This document shows, in pieces, positions 21,401 through 32,844 of a stretch of DNA of 60,663 bases. The notes beneath the pieces are model-generated. The model had not been told where the DNA came from, did not search any database, and worked only from the letters and a program-made list of their open reading frames with translations. Within the stretch, counting starts at the first letter, position 1. The number at the start of each line of letters is the position of its first letter. The DNA comes from Teratosphaeria epicoccoides (lineage: Eukaryota; Ascomycota; Dothideomycetes; Mycosphaerellales; Teratosphaeriaceae): the NCBI GenBank assembly GCA_021401465.1, contig JADDMT010000150.1:1-60663 (forward strand). The letters run 5' to 3'. A program made the position numbers and the translations under genes.

Positions 21401-22539
21401 TTACAGCTTGCTAGGTTCGCCCTCTCTCGATATCTCAATCACAAGCTTGCCGAACTGGGCGCCCTGCTTCATGTCTTCGAAAAGACTGTTGATGCCATCG
21501 AAATTGTCGATTCCGCTGACGACTCGAGACACGACGGGCTTTAGGTTCTTGGACTCAACAAACCTGACCATGTCTGCGAATTCTTTCCTGGAGCCCATGG
21601 TTGAGCCTCGGACGTCGATGTTGCGCATGACGGCTGCCATGGAGTAGTTGATTTTTGGTCCAAGAGTCATGCCGTAGGAGACAATGACGCCACCAGGCTG
21701 GTGTTACGTCAGTCGAGTCGCACGAACAGTGTGATCCTCACACTCACCTTCATTATCCTGAGGCCCTGGTCTACGACATCACCTCCGGCGCCGTCAATGA
21801 TAGCGTCTAACGTCTTGCGCTCCTTCGGCAACTGCGCAACAAGCTTTTTCGCCCAGTCGTTCTCCTTGTAGTTCACGCCGCCTTTAGCACCCAACGCCTT
21901 TGCTTTGTTGATCTTCTCTTCGCTGCCACTAGTCACATATACGTTCGCGCCGGATGCTGCTGCGAACAGCAACGCCATCAATGCAACACCACCTCCAATC
22001 CCAGTGACCAGGATGTTGTGTCCTGGCTTTGCGTTCTGTGACTTGGTCATCACGACTCGCCAGGCTGTCAACCCAGTCAAAGGAAGAGCCGCGCCCTCGA
22101 TTGCAGTCAATCCCTTCGGCTGCTCCTCGAGCTCGCCAGCATCAATCGTGACAGTCTCGCTGAGTGTGCCCAATGGGTTCAGCCTAGTGCCGCCGAGCAT
22201 CGCGTACCCTGCAGGCGACTCCGGTCCTTCTGGGTCATCTTTCCAACCCGAGCCTGGGTTTATGATGACCTTCTTGCCCTGCCACTTCTTCGCTTGAGAG
22301 CTGGAGCCAGTAGCTACAACGAAACCGCTGCCGTCTGCTAACAATGGCACGCCGAATTTGATGCCCGGGTATAGATGCTGGCGCATGAACAGATCTCTGT
22401 GGTTCAGCGCTGCGGCTGTGATCTTCACAACGACCTCATTGTCCTTTGGCTTGGGTTCTGGAAGCTTGACGACCTCAAGTGGGTAGTAAACCTTGCCAGG
22501 CTTACCTTCAATCTGACGGATAGAGATGGCTTTCGGCAT
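21401..22539 (-). CDS. MDR-superfamily quinone oxidoreductase / zinc-type alcohol dehydrogenase-like enzyme
   Basis: Two exons (22539-21748, 21697-21401) with a 50-bp intron (GTGAGT...CACCAG, branch CTGAC) give 362 residues. The N-terminal half has the GroES-like fold block (VVVKITAAALNHRDLFMRQ...PLLADGSGFV). The dinucleotide-binding loop is ILVTGIGGGVALMALL, preceded by GAALPLTGLTAWR. The catalytic-zinc cysteine and histidine set of true alcohol dehydrogenases is not evident, which favours NAD(P)H-dependent quinone or enal reduction. The closest resemblance is to the YogA-like branch. It is divergent from the gene at 22808, with a 268-bp shared promoter region. Substrate unknown. Confidence 0.85.
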
Positions 22540-22807
22540 TGTCCTTTGAGGTACGGGTGTGATGTCTAATGTCAGGTAAAGGAGATAGAAGCACCTACAC
22601 CACTCTCCACGCAGATCACAGATCGCCTACATGCTCGTGGCTGTCGGTCTTCTGGATGATGTAGAGTGACCTCGGCTGTGAAGGTACGAGCGAAGTTTGG
22701 CACAAATGGAGCTCCGCAAATAGCTTATCGACAAGAGCTCTCGTTGCCTGCTGCGGATTACCATCCCGTCCAGAGCATTGACATTAGAAGATGGGCAGAT
22801 AGACAGT

Positions 22808-24223
22808 ATGGACACCCAAGTTCAGCCTGTATTGCGCGGTGAATTTTTATATCGAGACGTCTTTTTCGTGGACGTTGGAGGCGAAGGAAAGCGACACACA
22901 CGAGCTTCACCCTCTGAGATTCAGGATCTCCTGAATGGCAAGGCCGCGAAGGATCAGGTAGGCCATTGGTACGAAGCGCAACTGATACATTATGGCCTGT
23001 TGCGTTCAAAGGAGAAGAACACGGCAAAAGTTCGTTTGCAACAAGCGCTCGGCAAAAATGCTCTATCTGTGCCTCAGCACCTGATCGATATGGAGGCACA
23101 AATGAAAAAGGAGTATGCCGCGGCTGTGCGCAAGGCAAAGGTGCAGTCGAAAGGCGACAAAGATGTTACTACGCCTGCAAGTTTCGTAGCGCAAAAGAAG
23201 CGCAAAGCCAGCGAGGAGGCACACGGTAGTGTGAAGAAGACGAAGATCTCTGTCACTGTTGTCGATGTTTCTTTCAATATTGAGCACGACACTACGGCTG
23301 CGACAACCAAGAAGAGCACCACGAAGGAGACAGCGAAGGCCAAGACTGCTTCAACAAAGATTGAGATTCAGGCGAAAGCAAGCGATAAAGTTGCTGGTGC
23401 CAAACCCGCCACGGAGAGGCGGACAAGTTTGGAGCCCGCCAAAGCCGCAAGCAAGCCCGATCCCCAGCAATCGGCCAAAGCAACATCTTCGAAGGCAAAA
23501 GCGAGGAAGACTGAAGGAACCTTACCGATATCACCGGCCCCTGCGAAAGCGAAATCGATACCAAAAGCAAGGTCAGAGGCCAACATCGAGTCTGAGCCAA
23601 AGGTCAAATCTGAGCCAAAGGGCAAGGCTGAGTCAAAAGTCAAGGCTGGGCCAAAAGTCAAGGCTGAGCCAGAAGTCAAGAAGGAGCCAAAAGTCAAGAA
23701 GGAGCCTGTCATGAAGGCAACGAAGCCTATCAAACAGGAACATATCGAGAACGAACCAGAGGCCATGGAAATTGATGGATTCCAACAGGAGATGCCAGGA
23801 ACTACAAACGTTACCGGCGTTTACGATCTGAAATGCTTTCAAATCGCCGAACAACTCCCTGAAGAAGCAGACAGGTTGCGACTCTTCCTTGCTGTGGATA
23901 AAGGCCAAATTTGGGGCGGCTTTGAGCTTGCGATGAAGACAGGCGTCATTTTGGTGGACACAGTCGCGGTCGGCCAAACCGTATCTTTTGGTTGGCGCGC
24001 GAGAGACAGTTGGGACGACGGAAGGATGCGATTTGGGAAGGGTTGTTTTGGTGACATCGTTTTGCACGGGCGGAATCAGGTCAGAGCAACGTTCTATAAC
24101 TTGTTCCCTGGTGAGCCCATCGTAGTCGAAGGCCATCGAAGGCCTGGCCCATTGTGGTGTGGTAGGAGTCCTTACAGCTTTCGGCAAGAGTGGGAGGGAT
24201 TTGTGAAGGAGGCTTATGGCTGA
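22808..24223 (+). CDS. Lys/Pro-rich protein of unknown function
   Basis: A single exon codes for 471 residues. Three parts can be seen. First is a conserved-looking N-terminal helical region (to about residue 110). A long Lys/Ala/Ser/Thr-rich linker follows, with imperfect six-residue repeats of the form EPKVKS/AEPKVKK at about 258-310 and basic tracts such as KKRKAS, so nuclear location is plausible. Last is a globular C-terminal domain (about 345-471) rich in aromatic residues (QIWGGFELAMKTGVILVD, VSFGWRARDSWDDGRMRFG). I do not recognise the C-terminal domain. Architecture and basic linker suggest a chromatin- or nucleic-acid-associated role, by inference only. Confidence 0.75.
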   Translation: MDTQVQPVLRGEFLYRDVFFVDVGGEGKRHTRASPSEIQDLLNGKAAKDQVGHWYEAQLIHYGLLRSKEKNTAKVRLQQALGKNALSVPQHLIDMEAQMKKEYAAAVRKAKVQSKGDKDVTTPASFVAQKKRKASEEAHGSVKKTKISVTVVDVSFNIEHDTTAATTKKSTTKETAKAKTASTKIEIQAKASDKVAGAKPATERRTSLEPAKAASKPDPQQSAKATSSKAKARKTEGTLPISPAPAKAKSIPKARSEANIESEPKVKSEPKGKAESKVKAGPKVKAEPEVKKEPKVKKEPVMKATKPIKQEHIENEPEAMEIDGFQQEMPGTTNVTGVYDLKCFQIAEQLPEEADRLRLFLAVDKGQIWGGFELAMKTGVILVDTVAVGQTVSFGWRARDSWDDGRMRFGKGCFGDIVLHGRNQVRATFYNLFPGEPIVVEGHRRPGPLWCGRSPYSFRQEWEGFVKEAYG

Positions 24224-24499
24224 TGAGTATAGCTGTGCGGGGGCAGGGGGGAGGGACTTTGCTTTGAGCGCGGCGTCTTGGTCGGACACAGTATTGAGAT
24301 GCAACAATCGACTGAAGTGATAGGTAGGCAAAGTGCAGTCGCAATGTCTCCCGAGTGCCTGATTCATTCGCAAGCTGAGTCAGCGGTGCTGAGATGTGAC
24401 GTACCTTAGTTACCTTTGCTCCACGTAGTCCCGTCTCCAGATGTATGCTTGACCACTAGAAGAGTCGCTTCCATGAAGCGCCAATAACAATGACTGAGA

Positions 24500-26260
24500 A
24501 TGGCGCGGCCCGCTCGTTACCACGATGACTTCGAGCTGGAACCTTTCGAGGACGATTTGACTTACGACGCGGAAGACCCGGATCTACCTCTTCCATCACC
24601 AGAACCTGGTTCCAGTCAGCCTGGAGCGTTCATTGAGAGGCCGAACGTCAAGCAACCGAAGTGGCTACGGCAGACACGCCGTTGGACCGCACCGTGGTTC
24701 CGCAGAGCCAACGACACCATGGACAGTCTGCGGCCTAAATGGCTGGATAATCAGTACTCATCTTGGCTATGTCGAGCTGCTGACTTGCTATGGCCTCGAC
24801 TGACGATTGGCTATATAATCTGCACCGTCATCGCTGCGTATGTGCTCTACTGCTATATTGTCTGGTCGCCGCTCTTTGCCTCAAAGCTTCCCGAAGCGAC
24901 TGGTCCTTATGAAGTTGGATCGATCGATGTCGAAGTTCCTGTGCGAGAACCGCGAAAGGTGGGAGATGCTGTCTTTCGAAATGACGGCCAGCCAGCGTTT
25001 CAATTAGATACCGTGCTGTTCACACTCTATTACCCGGCTGTCAAAGGCGCGAGAAGTTCCCAGCAAAGACATAAATGGTTTCCTAAGCCCATCAGCTTGA
25101 TTGCGGAAGGCTATGCTATTGCAGCGCATTTCAATAATTTCTGCTCAAGAGCTGTATTCACTGCAGCATTGTGGGGCCTGGCTGGCTCAATCGAGACTCA
25201 GGCCAAAGTTGACGTGCCTCTGCTGAAGAAGCTCCGGGAAGACGAGAAGGAAGGCGGCATGTTTCCCGTGCTTGTGCTGTCACATGGCGATGTGAGCTCG
25301 CGTACAGATTATACTGCCTATTGCGGCGAGCTTGCTAGCCGTGGCGTTGTAGTCGCTGCCCTGGAGCACAGAGATGGCAGCTGCCCGGGCTCTGTTGTCC
25401 ACCTACCTGACGGGAGTACGAGAAACGTGCTACTCTTTCGAGCCGATCAGCTAAAGCCCGATGTGGGAGACGATGAGGTCTCAAACGATGAGTGGAGATC
25501 TAAGAAGCTGGCATTTCGAGATGCAGAAATCGAAGAGACGGTCGCAGTCTTGCGCGACTTGAATGCGGGTGATGGCGCAGAAGTCTTCCAGCAAAACTAT
25601 TGGGAGGAGGGCATAGAACTTGAACAGTGGAAGGGTCGACTCAATTTCTCACAAGTGACGATTGCCGGTCACTCGTTTGGCGCAACAGGTGCTCTGCAAG
25701 CGCTCAAGAGTGCCAACAAAAATGCAGCACACCGGACATGGGACAATCCAGCCGTCGGCGGCGTGATTCTCGATCCTGGAAAGTCGTCTGGCAGGCTGAA
25801 CACAGACATCGACGTTCCACTTCTTATCGTTCATTCCGACTCCTGGTCCAAGGCTCACACGATCTTCTACGGGCGTCCGCACTTCGACACGGTCCGAGAT
25901 ATTGCGGTCGACGTTCTGAGACGGTGCGGCGCAACGTGGTTCATGACCAGCTTGAAGACGTCGCATCCGAGCATTACGGACGCACCTTTGATTGAGCCCC
26001 TTCTTTTGTCTTGGACTACGGGCGCCACGATCAATGTGAGAGAGGGGTTGAGGGAGTATGTTAGAGTTACGATGGAGTTCCTCGCGTTCTTGAAGGACGG
26101 GAGCAGAGAAGGCGTCCTCGACGTTGGCGTGACGCACGAGCAGTATGGGAATGACACGAGATCTGATGAGCAGAGGGAGAAGATGCAGAAAGGGATCACG
26201 AAGTATTGGGAGGTGCATGTGGCGCCTGCTCCTAGCTTCGCGAATGATGATTTGAACTGA
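24500..26260 (+). CDS. Platelet-activating-factor acetylhydrolase-like enzyme, membrane-anchored
   Basis: A single exon encodes 586 residues. A charged cytosolic-type N-terminus is followed by one transmembrane helix (about residues 97-121, TIGYIICTVIAAYVLYCYIV). The alpha/beta-hydrolase domain of the PAF-AH II family follows. The block VLVLSHGDVSSRTDYTAYCGELASRG precedes the nucleophile elbow IAGHSFGATGAL (Ser about 391). The likely acid is in GVILDPGKSSG (Asp about 424) and the likely base in TSHPSITDAP (His about 489). The family removes short or oxidised acyl chains from the sn-2 position of phospholipids. The helix places this member on a membrane, so intracellular lipid turnover is more likely than secretion. 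Confidence 0.85.
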   Translation: MARPARYHDDFELEPFEDDLTYDAEDPDLPLPSPEPGSSQPGAFIERPNVKQPKWLRQTRRWTAPWFRRANDTMDSLRPKWLDNQYSSWLCRAADLLWPRLTIGYIICTVIAAYVLYCYIVWSPLFASKLPEATGPYEVGSIDVEVPVREPRKVGDAVFRNDGQPAFQLDTVLFTLYYPAVKGARSSQQRHKWFPKPISLIAEGYAIAAHFNNFCSRAVFTAALWGLAGSIETQAKVDVPLLKKLREDEKEGGMFPVLVLSHGDVSSRTDYTAYCGELASRGVVVAALEHRDGSCPGSVVHLPDGSTRNVLLFRADQLKPDVGDDEVSNDEWRSKKLAFRDAEIEETVAVLRDLNAGDGAEVFQQNYWEEGIELEQWKGRLNFSQVTIAGHSFGATGALQALKSANKNAAHRTWDNPAVGGVILDPGKSSGRLNTDIDVPLLIVHSDSWSKAHTIFYGRPHFDTVRDIAVDVLRRCGATWFMTSLKTSHPSITDAPLIEPLLLSWTTGATINVREGLREYVRVTMEFLAFLKDGSREGVLDVGVTHEQYGNDTRSDEQREKMQKGITKYWEVHVAPAPSFANDDLN

Positions 26261-28571
26261 ATGTCGACAGATCGTTACTTCAACCTATGGAATCCTGATC
26301 TCAGTCTATGACTGTGCTTTTAAAAACGCATCTACGGTGTGACGCTACGTGAACAGTCTGTGCACGAGTTTTCCCAGCTCTCGAAAATTTCCGCCTCGAA
26401 GCATGATCCAGAGGTCGCAAAGGTACCCTAGAGACATGTCATTGGTAACATGAGGACAGCATCACATAATCGATCGGCTTAATCCGACGCCCTCACCCCC
26501 TGTTTGGACTGAGAGAGGAGCGTGGCCGCGAGGTCTGTGCACATGTGGATGTAGACATACTCCTGCAGCTTCAATTCGTTCTTTGTGTGGGCCTTCAAAC
26601 GAGCTCGGTAATCAACCACATCGACCAGTCAGCGGGTTGATCGGCTGATAGGGCGGCCGATGGCAACCATTCCGACGCCTTTCACCTTCAGCGCGAAGCT
26701 GCAGAACCTCGACATGGATGTCAGCTCAATGTTCTCGAAAGCCATGCAGCTTGCCGGAGAACAGCATCTCGGCCTTGATACTATTGGCTGCTCGTTGACA
26801 CGACTTGGAGCTCAACACCACACTTACGAGACGTGATGATCCCGGCGTTTCCTCGAGATATTGGTTGGTATATCAAGTGTTGACTCTACCTGTCAACTCC
26901 GTTGAATATAGTGGGACCGGTTGCCATGGAATACCATCATATGGTAGGCGCGAATGAGATGAGAATGCAAATTCCGGATCCTCAAGATTGGATTGAGAAA
27001 GCCTTCGAAAACACCGCAGCGACGAACGTAGAGGAATTGAAAAGACTGGTTCAAAAAGTCGCTGGGCTCAAGCATTCCTCGAACTCTCCTTCTCGCAGTC
27101 GACTGGAAGGGCATTGCCTACTCGATTGAAACGCAAACGTCAACGTGTTGGCAATTGTGCAGCTCGCAAGCTTCCAGCTTATCACACGTGTGTCTCTATG
27201 TACAAGCAAGCTCCCATTTTCTCTACCACCTATCCAAGAACTCCACCATCCGATTCCACTCTCCCGTCTCCTCTCTAGTAAAATACGGATACCGGAACAA
27301 TTTTCTCACACCCTGAGTATGCCCTCCGACCCATAATTGCGGCTCCCATTTGCCCGGCGACTTCTCGCTGAATAAGTGGCAGGCAGTAACTGGTCTCCCT
27401 CTCAGCATTTGTCATCATCTCCAGCTTCGTCCTAAACCAAACAGTGTCTCCCATCTATGACACAAAATCTGGAAGTCCAGAGGAAAGTCGATGTCATAGT
27501 ACTTGTTCTAATTTGCTCGCTTCCATACTTTTGGTTCTCGCGACTGCCTGGTATCGTCGTACAGATTTGGATGATGCGTAAATCAAATAGCTAGACTGGT
27601 CCCGTTTCCAGGATGCTAGAATAGTGTGCACAGGTGCGCAACGCACCGCTCAATCTTCTAGCGTGTTCTCTCAATACGCAGCTCGTCCACGTAAGTCTCG
27701 AAAACGATCTTGACTCTTCGTTTCCTCCGAACCTGCTGATCGAGCTGGGGCCAAGAATTGTTCCTCGTCTGCTTCTACTGAAACGTGATTCTGGAACGTG
27801 CGACTCGGCGGCATTGATAAAAGCCATTCTGAGTCATATTCACGGCATCCTTCGCTGCGAGATTGCTCAAAATTTTCGTCAATTTGAATGTCGTCCAGCT
27901 GCTTCTTTGCGTCTGTCCGCATGTACTTCTTAACGATAGTTGTAGATGTTGCTTTGTCTGTCGGCTGGAATCCCAATTGCTCTTCTTTGGCTGCTGTCTT
28001 CATGGCATTCAAGAAGGCACTTTCGGCCTCATCAATAAGCCGCATCAGGTTCAGCATGCTCGAAATGCGATGGGAAAAACAACCGTCCTCTCTGTTTGCT
28101 GCGGTCAATCTAGCAGTACATTGTCACGGTGGCTGATCATTTTGATGTTGATGACCATTGGGACATGGAGGGGCTCACCTTACTGTGGATACTGATGGGA
28201 CGCTCAGGAGTGATTTGTCTGCTGCGGAATATGGGAGCTCTGAGGATGTGCCGTATGCTGTGATTGGACAGGTGAGGGTGTGCTTGGGATCCTGAAACCC
28301 AGGAGGCATGCAACAGGGCAAAGCATTCTCCAGCGGCCTGAGTGTCCGGTGTTTGCGATGTGCTGGCAATCGTGCCCGAGACAGCGTTGCCGCAAAAGGT
28401 CATTGTCAATCAGAGGCGAGGAGGATCAAGTTGTTGTAGTACCGCGCAAGAATGATGCCACCTGCGATCAGTGTTCCGAGAGCACATGCCAGACACGCGC
28501 ATATGCAGAGCGAACAACATTTGTGGCACGTGAACATCGATTTCAGTCACCGGAAAGGATACAAACCTGCT
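26261..28571. other. Intergenic region with weak fragments only
   Basis: About 2.3 kb without a gene I can support. Three fragments look somewhat protein-like: plus 26,902-27,129 (helical, charged, no ATG), minus 27,408-27,223 (ending in KLFRYPYFTREETGEW-type sequence) and minus 28,108-27,671 (145 codons, Glu/Ala-rich helices, starts after a TAG and would need an upstream exon). None has a recognisable family or a convincing splice partner. They may be remnants of one or two lost genes. Confidence 0.35.
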
Positions 28572-29198
28572 TCAGCTCCCACTACCCGTGATAGAGTCTG
28601 TACTCATACCCGGCCTCGCCTCCTGGCCACCTTGCTTCTGCCAGTCCAGCCAGCTGCCTCTGTACTCTTTCACATTCGTGTAACCAATCTGCTGCGCCAA
28701 TTGAGCCGCCGCACTGCTTCTCACGCCTGCTTTGCAGTAGAACACCAATTCCTTGTCATGCTGAGGCTTCGCCAAGCCAAATCTATCCTCGAAATCGTCT
28801 GCGTTTAGGAACAGCGCATCTGGCTGCGACTTGATGGGGATGTTTATGGCGCCGGGGATGTAGCCCTCTTCGTATTCCGCAGGCTCGCGAACATCTGGCA
28901 GTTATCAGCAAGAGTCTGAGCAACCTACATGTACGGATTGGGTCGCCATACCTATGAGTATCCGCTCTGGCGAAGCGTGCTCGCTGAACTTCTTGACTTC
29001 ATCAAAGCTGTATGCCTGGCTGCCGCTGGCCGGTGCAGTATGCCGTCTGACGGGCTGGGTCGCAGGCCGAGTAGCTCGCTGCTTAATGCGCGGTGTGGAT
29101 CTGAGTTGGGGAGCAGCAGGTCTCGCTATGTATGATCGAAGACAAGACTGGCACAGTCTTGGCGACAGCACGTTGAGTGTCCTCGCTGCAGAAGTCAT
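28572..29198 (-). CDS. Mitochondrial rhodanese-like thiosulfate sulfurtransferase
   Basis: Two exons (29198-28952, 28894-28572) with a 57-bp intron (GTATGG...TGCCAG) give 189 residues. The N-terminus is Arg/Ala/Ser-rich without acidic residues, typical of a mitochondrial targeting sequence. The single rhodanese domain contains DVREPAEYEEGYIPGAINIP, whose first Asp codon is made by splicing, and the active-site loop CKAGVRS. It resembles yeast Rdl2/Aim42, which transfers sulfane sulfur in mitochondria. It is divergent from PMS1, with 190 bp between start codons. Confidence 0.88.
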
Positions 29199-29388
29199 CT
29201 CGCCATTGACGAACTTGATGCTTGGAGACGTTCAGAAAGCACACACTGTTGAACACGTCACTGATCCTGGACGGAGCAATTCCGCTTCCACTTGAAGTTT
29301 CAATGCGCCCTTACGCGACTGGCCCCGTCCTTCGTCCTTCCCCTTGTTCCATACAACGAGCACATGATGGGTGGGACGAAAGCCACAT

Positions 29389-32300
29389 ATGGCCGCGATC
29401 AAAGCCATCGAAGGCCGCTCGGTACATCAAATCCAGTCGGGACAAGTCATCGTCGATCTCAATTCCGTCGTAAAGGAACTGGTCGAAAATAGTCTAGACG
29501 CCGGGGCGACATCCATCGAAGTTCGCTTCAGGAATCACGGCCTGGACAGCATCGAAGTCCAAGACAACGGCGGAGGCATCTCACCAGACGATTATGGGAC
29601 TGTTGCACTGAAGCACTACACATCGAAGCTGTCAAACTATGAGGACCTCACTACCCTCGACACATTCGGCTTTCGTGGCGAGGCGTTGTCATCTTTATGT
29701 GCTCTGTCCAAATTCCATATTATCACGGCTAGAGCGGACGATGGCGCTGTCGGCAAGCGTCTGGACTTTGAGATGTCCGGCAAGCTCAAAGCTGCCTCCG
29801 TCACTGCGGCGCCGAAAGGTACGACTGTGGCGGTAGAGAGGCTATTTTGTAACCTGCCCGTCCGTCGCAAGGAACTGGAGAAGAACATCAAGCGGGAATA
29901 TGGCAGGGTGGTAAGTCTGTTGTACGCTTATGCTTGCATCAGCGTTGGCGTTCGCTTCATTGTCAGCAACCAAATGCCGAAAGGCAAGAAGGTCCTGGTG
30001 TTCTCTACCAAGTCCAATACGACGACCAAGGAGAACATAGTGAATGTCTTTGGTGCCAAAACATTGATCGCATTGATCGCACTAGACTTGCGACTCGAGA
30101 TGACACCGAGCCAAGGACCATCAACTCAGACTGCCCGAATGTGGTCGACGCAAGCGACTGACCGATCGATGGAGGTGCAAGTACAGGGCCATATCTCGAA
30201 GCCTGTGTTCGGCGAAGGCAGGCAAGCTCCAGACCGACAGATGTTCTTCGTCAATTCTCGTCCGTGTGCATTGCCGCAAGTGGCAAAAGCTGTCAACGAG
30301 GTCTACAAGAGCTTCAATACTGCGCAAAGTCCATTCGTCTTTGCTAATCTCATCATGGATACGCAGGCTTATGATGTCAACGTCTCTCCAGACAAGCGAA
30401 CAATCATGTTGCATGACCAGACTGCACTGCTCGAAAGCTTGAAGACAGCTCTGACTGAGTTGTTCGACAACGCTGATCATACTGTTCCTCAGTCAACCCT
30501 ACCGAACAAGAAGCTGCCCTCCTATCAGCCACTTTCGCTACCTAAAAGACCGTCGACAGAATCTGCCAGTGTTGAGAAGGTATTGGACGGGGCTGCGTTG
30601 GAAGTGAGCGACGCAGAGTCCAAGACTGCATCGCGCGAGATCCGAAGCACACCACCAGCTGCCGAGCACGTTGCAAATCTGATACATATGCGCGAACAAG
30701 GCAGTCTCATACATGACTGGATGGGTCGGGACGCACAGTCACGGCAGAGCACGCTTGCCTTGAAGCAGCCAAGCACAGGGCTCTCAAAAACCACACAGCT
30801 GCCGATTCAAGCCATACAAACGGCCACTGTCCCAAATGTTGCCAGCGGTCCAGGTGTCGACCTAGATGAACAATCTCCTCCTGTGCAAGAGCGTAAAATT
30901 TCTCCTCCTCATGCAGACAAGGTTTCCCGCAGCGAAACATGGGAACGCTGGGACGAGGCTGCAGTGCGCAGTACTACTCGTGGTGCGCCTCCGCTCGGCA
31001 ACGCCAAACGAGCTCCCGCGATTGAAGCTGGGTCATCGGTAGGAGAGCAGCCGCTTGGTGGTACGAACCAGCCTGATCCGATGACAACTCCGTGCGACGA
31101 CCTCTTTTCGCAACGGCCACACCATCGGCAGAAGGCGCCTAAACAGCAAGTCGCGCCGGCGGCAACCATGCATACAAGATCTCTTCCTGACGACGGCACC
31201 ACTAGCAACCAAGCTGAGGGTGTGGCAAGTCCTGTGCAGTCACCAGCCGATGAGGTGCCTGAGACCCCGATAGCCGCAACCGCTCCAAGCTCCCAGAAAG
31301 TCAATCCTGGCCCAATCGCAGGCGTGTTTGATCGCATAAGACCCAAGCGCACGCCATTGCAGACGGCTGAGATCACTATTGGAGACAAGACCACGACCAC
31401 TGTTATTGGCAGTGGATCTGCAGCATTGAACGGTTCGCCAGCTTACAAGAAGCGGAGGACCCACAATCCTGCGAATTCTCGAGCTATCGCCAGATTCGGT
31501 GCCAGTCCACTACTTGCGAGAGGGCTCAAGAGCTTCGCAGCACCTGGCAGTCAGATGCATTTGGAGGTCGATAGCAGTAACATTCCTGCAGTAACACCTC
31601 GCAGGTCTGCTGGCGACGGCGATGACTCTGACGATGAGTGCACGAGTGAGCGAAGTGGGTCGCAGGCATCTCCAGCAACGGTCGAGGAGGACGACTCTAC
31701 AGCATCAAACGAAAATATGCTTACGTCGGATCTGCCGAGTATCCTGATACCGCCTCCTGTCGATGATGACGAGTACGACGAAGACTACATCGATGAACGG
31801 GAGAGGCGCATGCGGGAAGATGAAAAGGTTTCCCGCCTAATACGAGAAGCTGAGGAGAAGGCTACTCGTCCGAGCGACGACCTGGTCAAGCGTGCATCGC
31901 AGTTGCTCAGAAATGGTGGCAATCGCAAAGAGGCAACGCTCCAGCTCATGCTTACGCTCCAGACATCAATGGTCGACATCGAGAGAAAAGCCACGACTTT
32001 GCACGCGGAGATTGCTGCATGTGCACACAAATGCGAAGGCACGCTCGACGAGGAAAATCTTGTCGTCAGAGACGAGTTGAACGGGACGCAAGCGGAGAGT
32101 AAGCTATCCCTTACTGTCAGCAAGTCTGACTTTGTGCGCATGATGGTTGTTGGCCAGTTCAATTTAGGCTTCATCTTGGCAATCAGACCGGCAACCAACG
32201 ATCACAAGCAGGACGAACTGTTCATCATTGATCAGCACGCTGCCGATGAGAAGTACAATTACGAGCGCCTGCAGCGCACCGTCACCTTGCAAAGTCAGCG

Positions 32301-32844
32301 TATGGTAAGACCAAAAACACTCGAGCTCACAGCCATCGAGGAGGAGGTTATCCTCAGCAATATCGATGCCTTGAAAGCAAACGGCTTCGAAATCGAGACA
32401 GCCTCCGACATCGCCTCCAACGAAGGCCCTAGCCGCCGACATATCCGCCTTCTAACTCTGCCCATCAGCGGTGAGAAGACCTTTGACCTTTCCGACCTCG
32501 AAGAGCTGTTGCACCTCCTCTCGGAACAACCCGCAGGCAGCAAAGAAATCCCGCGTCCGAAAAAGGTTCAAAGAATGTTGGCAATGAGGGCATGTAGGAG
32601 TTCGATTATGGTGGGAAAGACGCTCACGGAGCAGCAGATGAGGAAGGTAGTGACGCATATGGGAGAAATGGAGAAGCCGTGGAATTGTCCGCATGGCAGG
32701 CCGACGATGAGGCATTTGGCTGGGCTTGGTGCTTGGGGTGGTTGGAGAGAAGGAGGAAGCGTTGACAATGATGTGCAAGTCCAGTTGCACGTGGGTGAGG
32801 GTGGGCGGACTGATTGGAAGATCTGGCTTGAAGGCAAGACGTAA
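29389..32844 (+). CDS. PMS1: DNA mismatch repair endonuclease subunit PMS1 (MutL family)
   Basis: An uninterrupted frame from ATG 29389 (MAAIKAIEG, the usual start context) gives 1151 residues. In the MutL-alpha heterodimer with Mlh1, Pms1 nicks the new strand during mismatch repair in the nucleus. The GHKL ATPase motifs are complete: VVKELVENSLDAGA (about 29-42), DNGGGI (about 60) and GFRGEAL (about 94). A long low-complexity linker follows. The C-terminal endonuclease has DQHAADEKYNYE (about 948, the DQHA-x2-E-x4-E metal site), ACRSSI, GKTLTEQQM and CPHGRP (about 1100). All key residues are present, so it should be active. Confidence 0.96.
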   Translation: MAAIKAIEGRSVHQIQSGQVIVDLNSVVKELVENSLDAGATSIEVRFRNHGLDSIEVQDNGGGISPDDYGTVALKHYTSKLSNYEDLTTLDTFGFRGEALSSLCALSKFHIITARADDGAVGKRLDFEMSGKLKAASVTAAPKGTTVAVERLFCNLPVRRKELEKNIKREYGRVVSLLYAYACISVGVRFIVSNQMPKGKKVLVFSTKSNTTTKENIVNVFGAKTLIALIALDLRLEMTPSQGPSTQTARMWSTQATDRSMEVQVQGHISKPVFGEGRQAPDRQMFFVNSRPCALPQVAKAVNEVYKSFNTAQSPFVFANLIMDTQAYDVNVSPDKRTIMLHDQTALLESLKTALTELFDNADHTVPQSTLPNKKLPSYQPLSLPKRPSTESASVEKVLDGAALEVSDAESKTASREIRSTPPAAEHVANLIHMREQGSLIHDWMGRDAQSRQSTLALKQPSTGLSKTTQLPIQAIQTATVPNVASGPGVDLDEQSPPVQERKISPPHADKVSRSETWERWDEAAVRSTTRGAPPLGNAKRAPAIEAGSSVGEQPLGGTNQPDPMTTPCDDLFSQRPHHRQKAPKQQVAPAATMHTRSLPDDGTTSNQAEGVASPVQSPADEVPETPIAATAPSSQKVNPGPIAGVFDRIRPKRTPLQTAEITIGDKTTTTVIGSGSAALNGSPAYKKRRTHNPANSRAIARFGASPLLARGLKSFAAPGSQMHLEVDSSNIPAVTPRRSAGDGDDSDDECTSERSGSQASPATVEEDDSTASNENMLTSDLPSILIPPPVDDDEYDEDYIDERERRMREDEKVSRLIREAEEKATRPSDDLVKRASQLLRNGGNRKEATLQLMLTLQTSMVDIERKATTLHAEIAACAHKCEGTLDEENLVVRDELNGTQAESKLSLTVSKSDFVRMMVVGQFNLGFILAIRPATNDHKQDELFIIDQHAADEKYNYERLQRTVTLQSQRMVRPKTLELTAIEEEVILSNIDALKANGFEIETASDIASNEGPSRRHIRLLTLPISGEKTFDLSDLEELLHLLSEQPAGSKEIPRPKKVQRMLAMRACRSSIMVGKTLTEQQMRKVVTHMGEMEKPWNCPHGRPTMRHLAGLGAWGGWREGGSVDNDVQVQLHVGEGGRTDWKIWLEGKT

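Noticed and set aside
27671..28409. Possible two-exon gene on the minus strand
   Set aside because: The GTAAGGTGAGC donor and CTGCTAG acceptor do not join the two frames in phase. No family resemblance.
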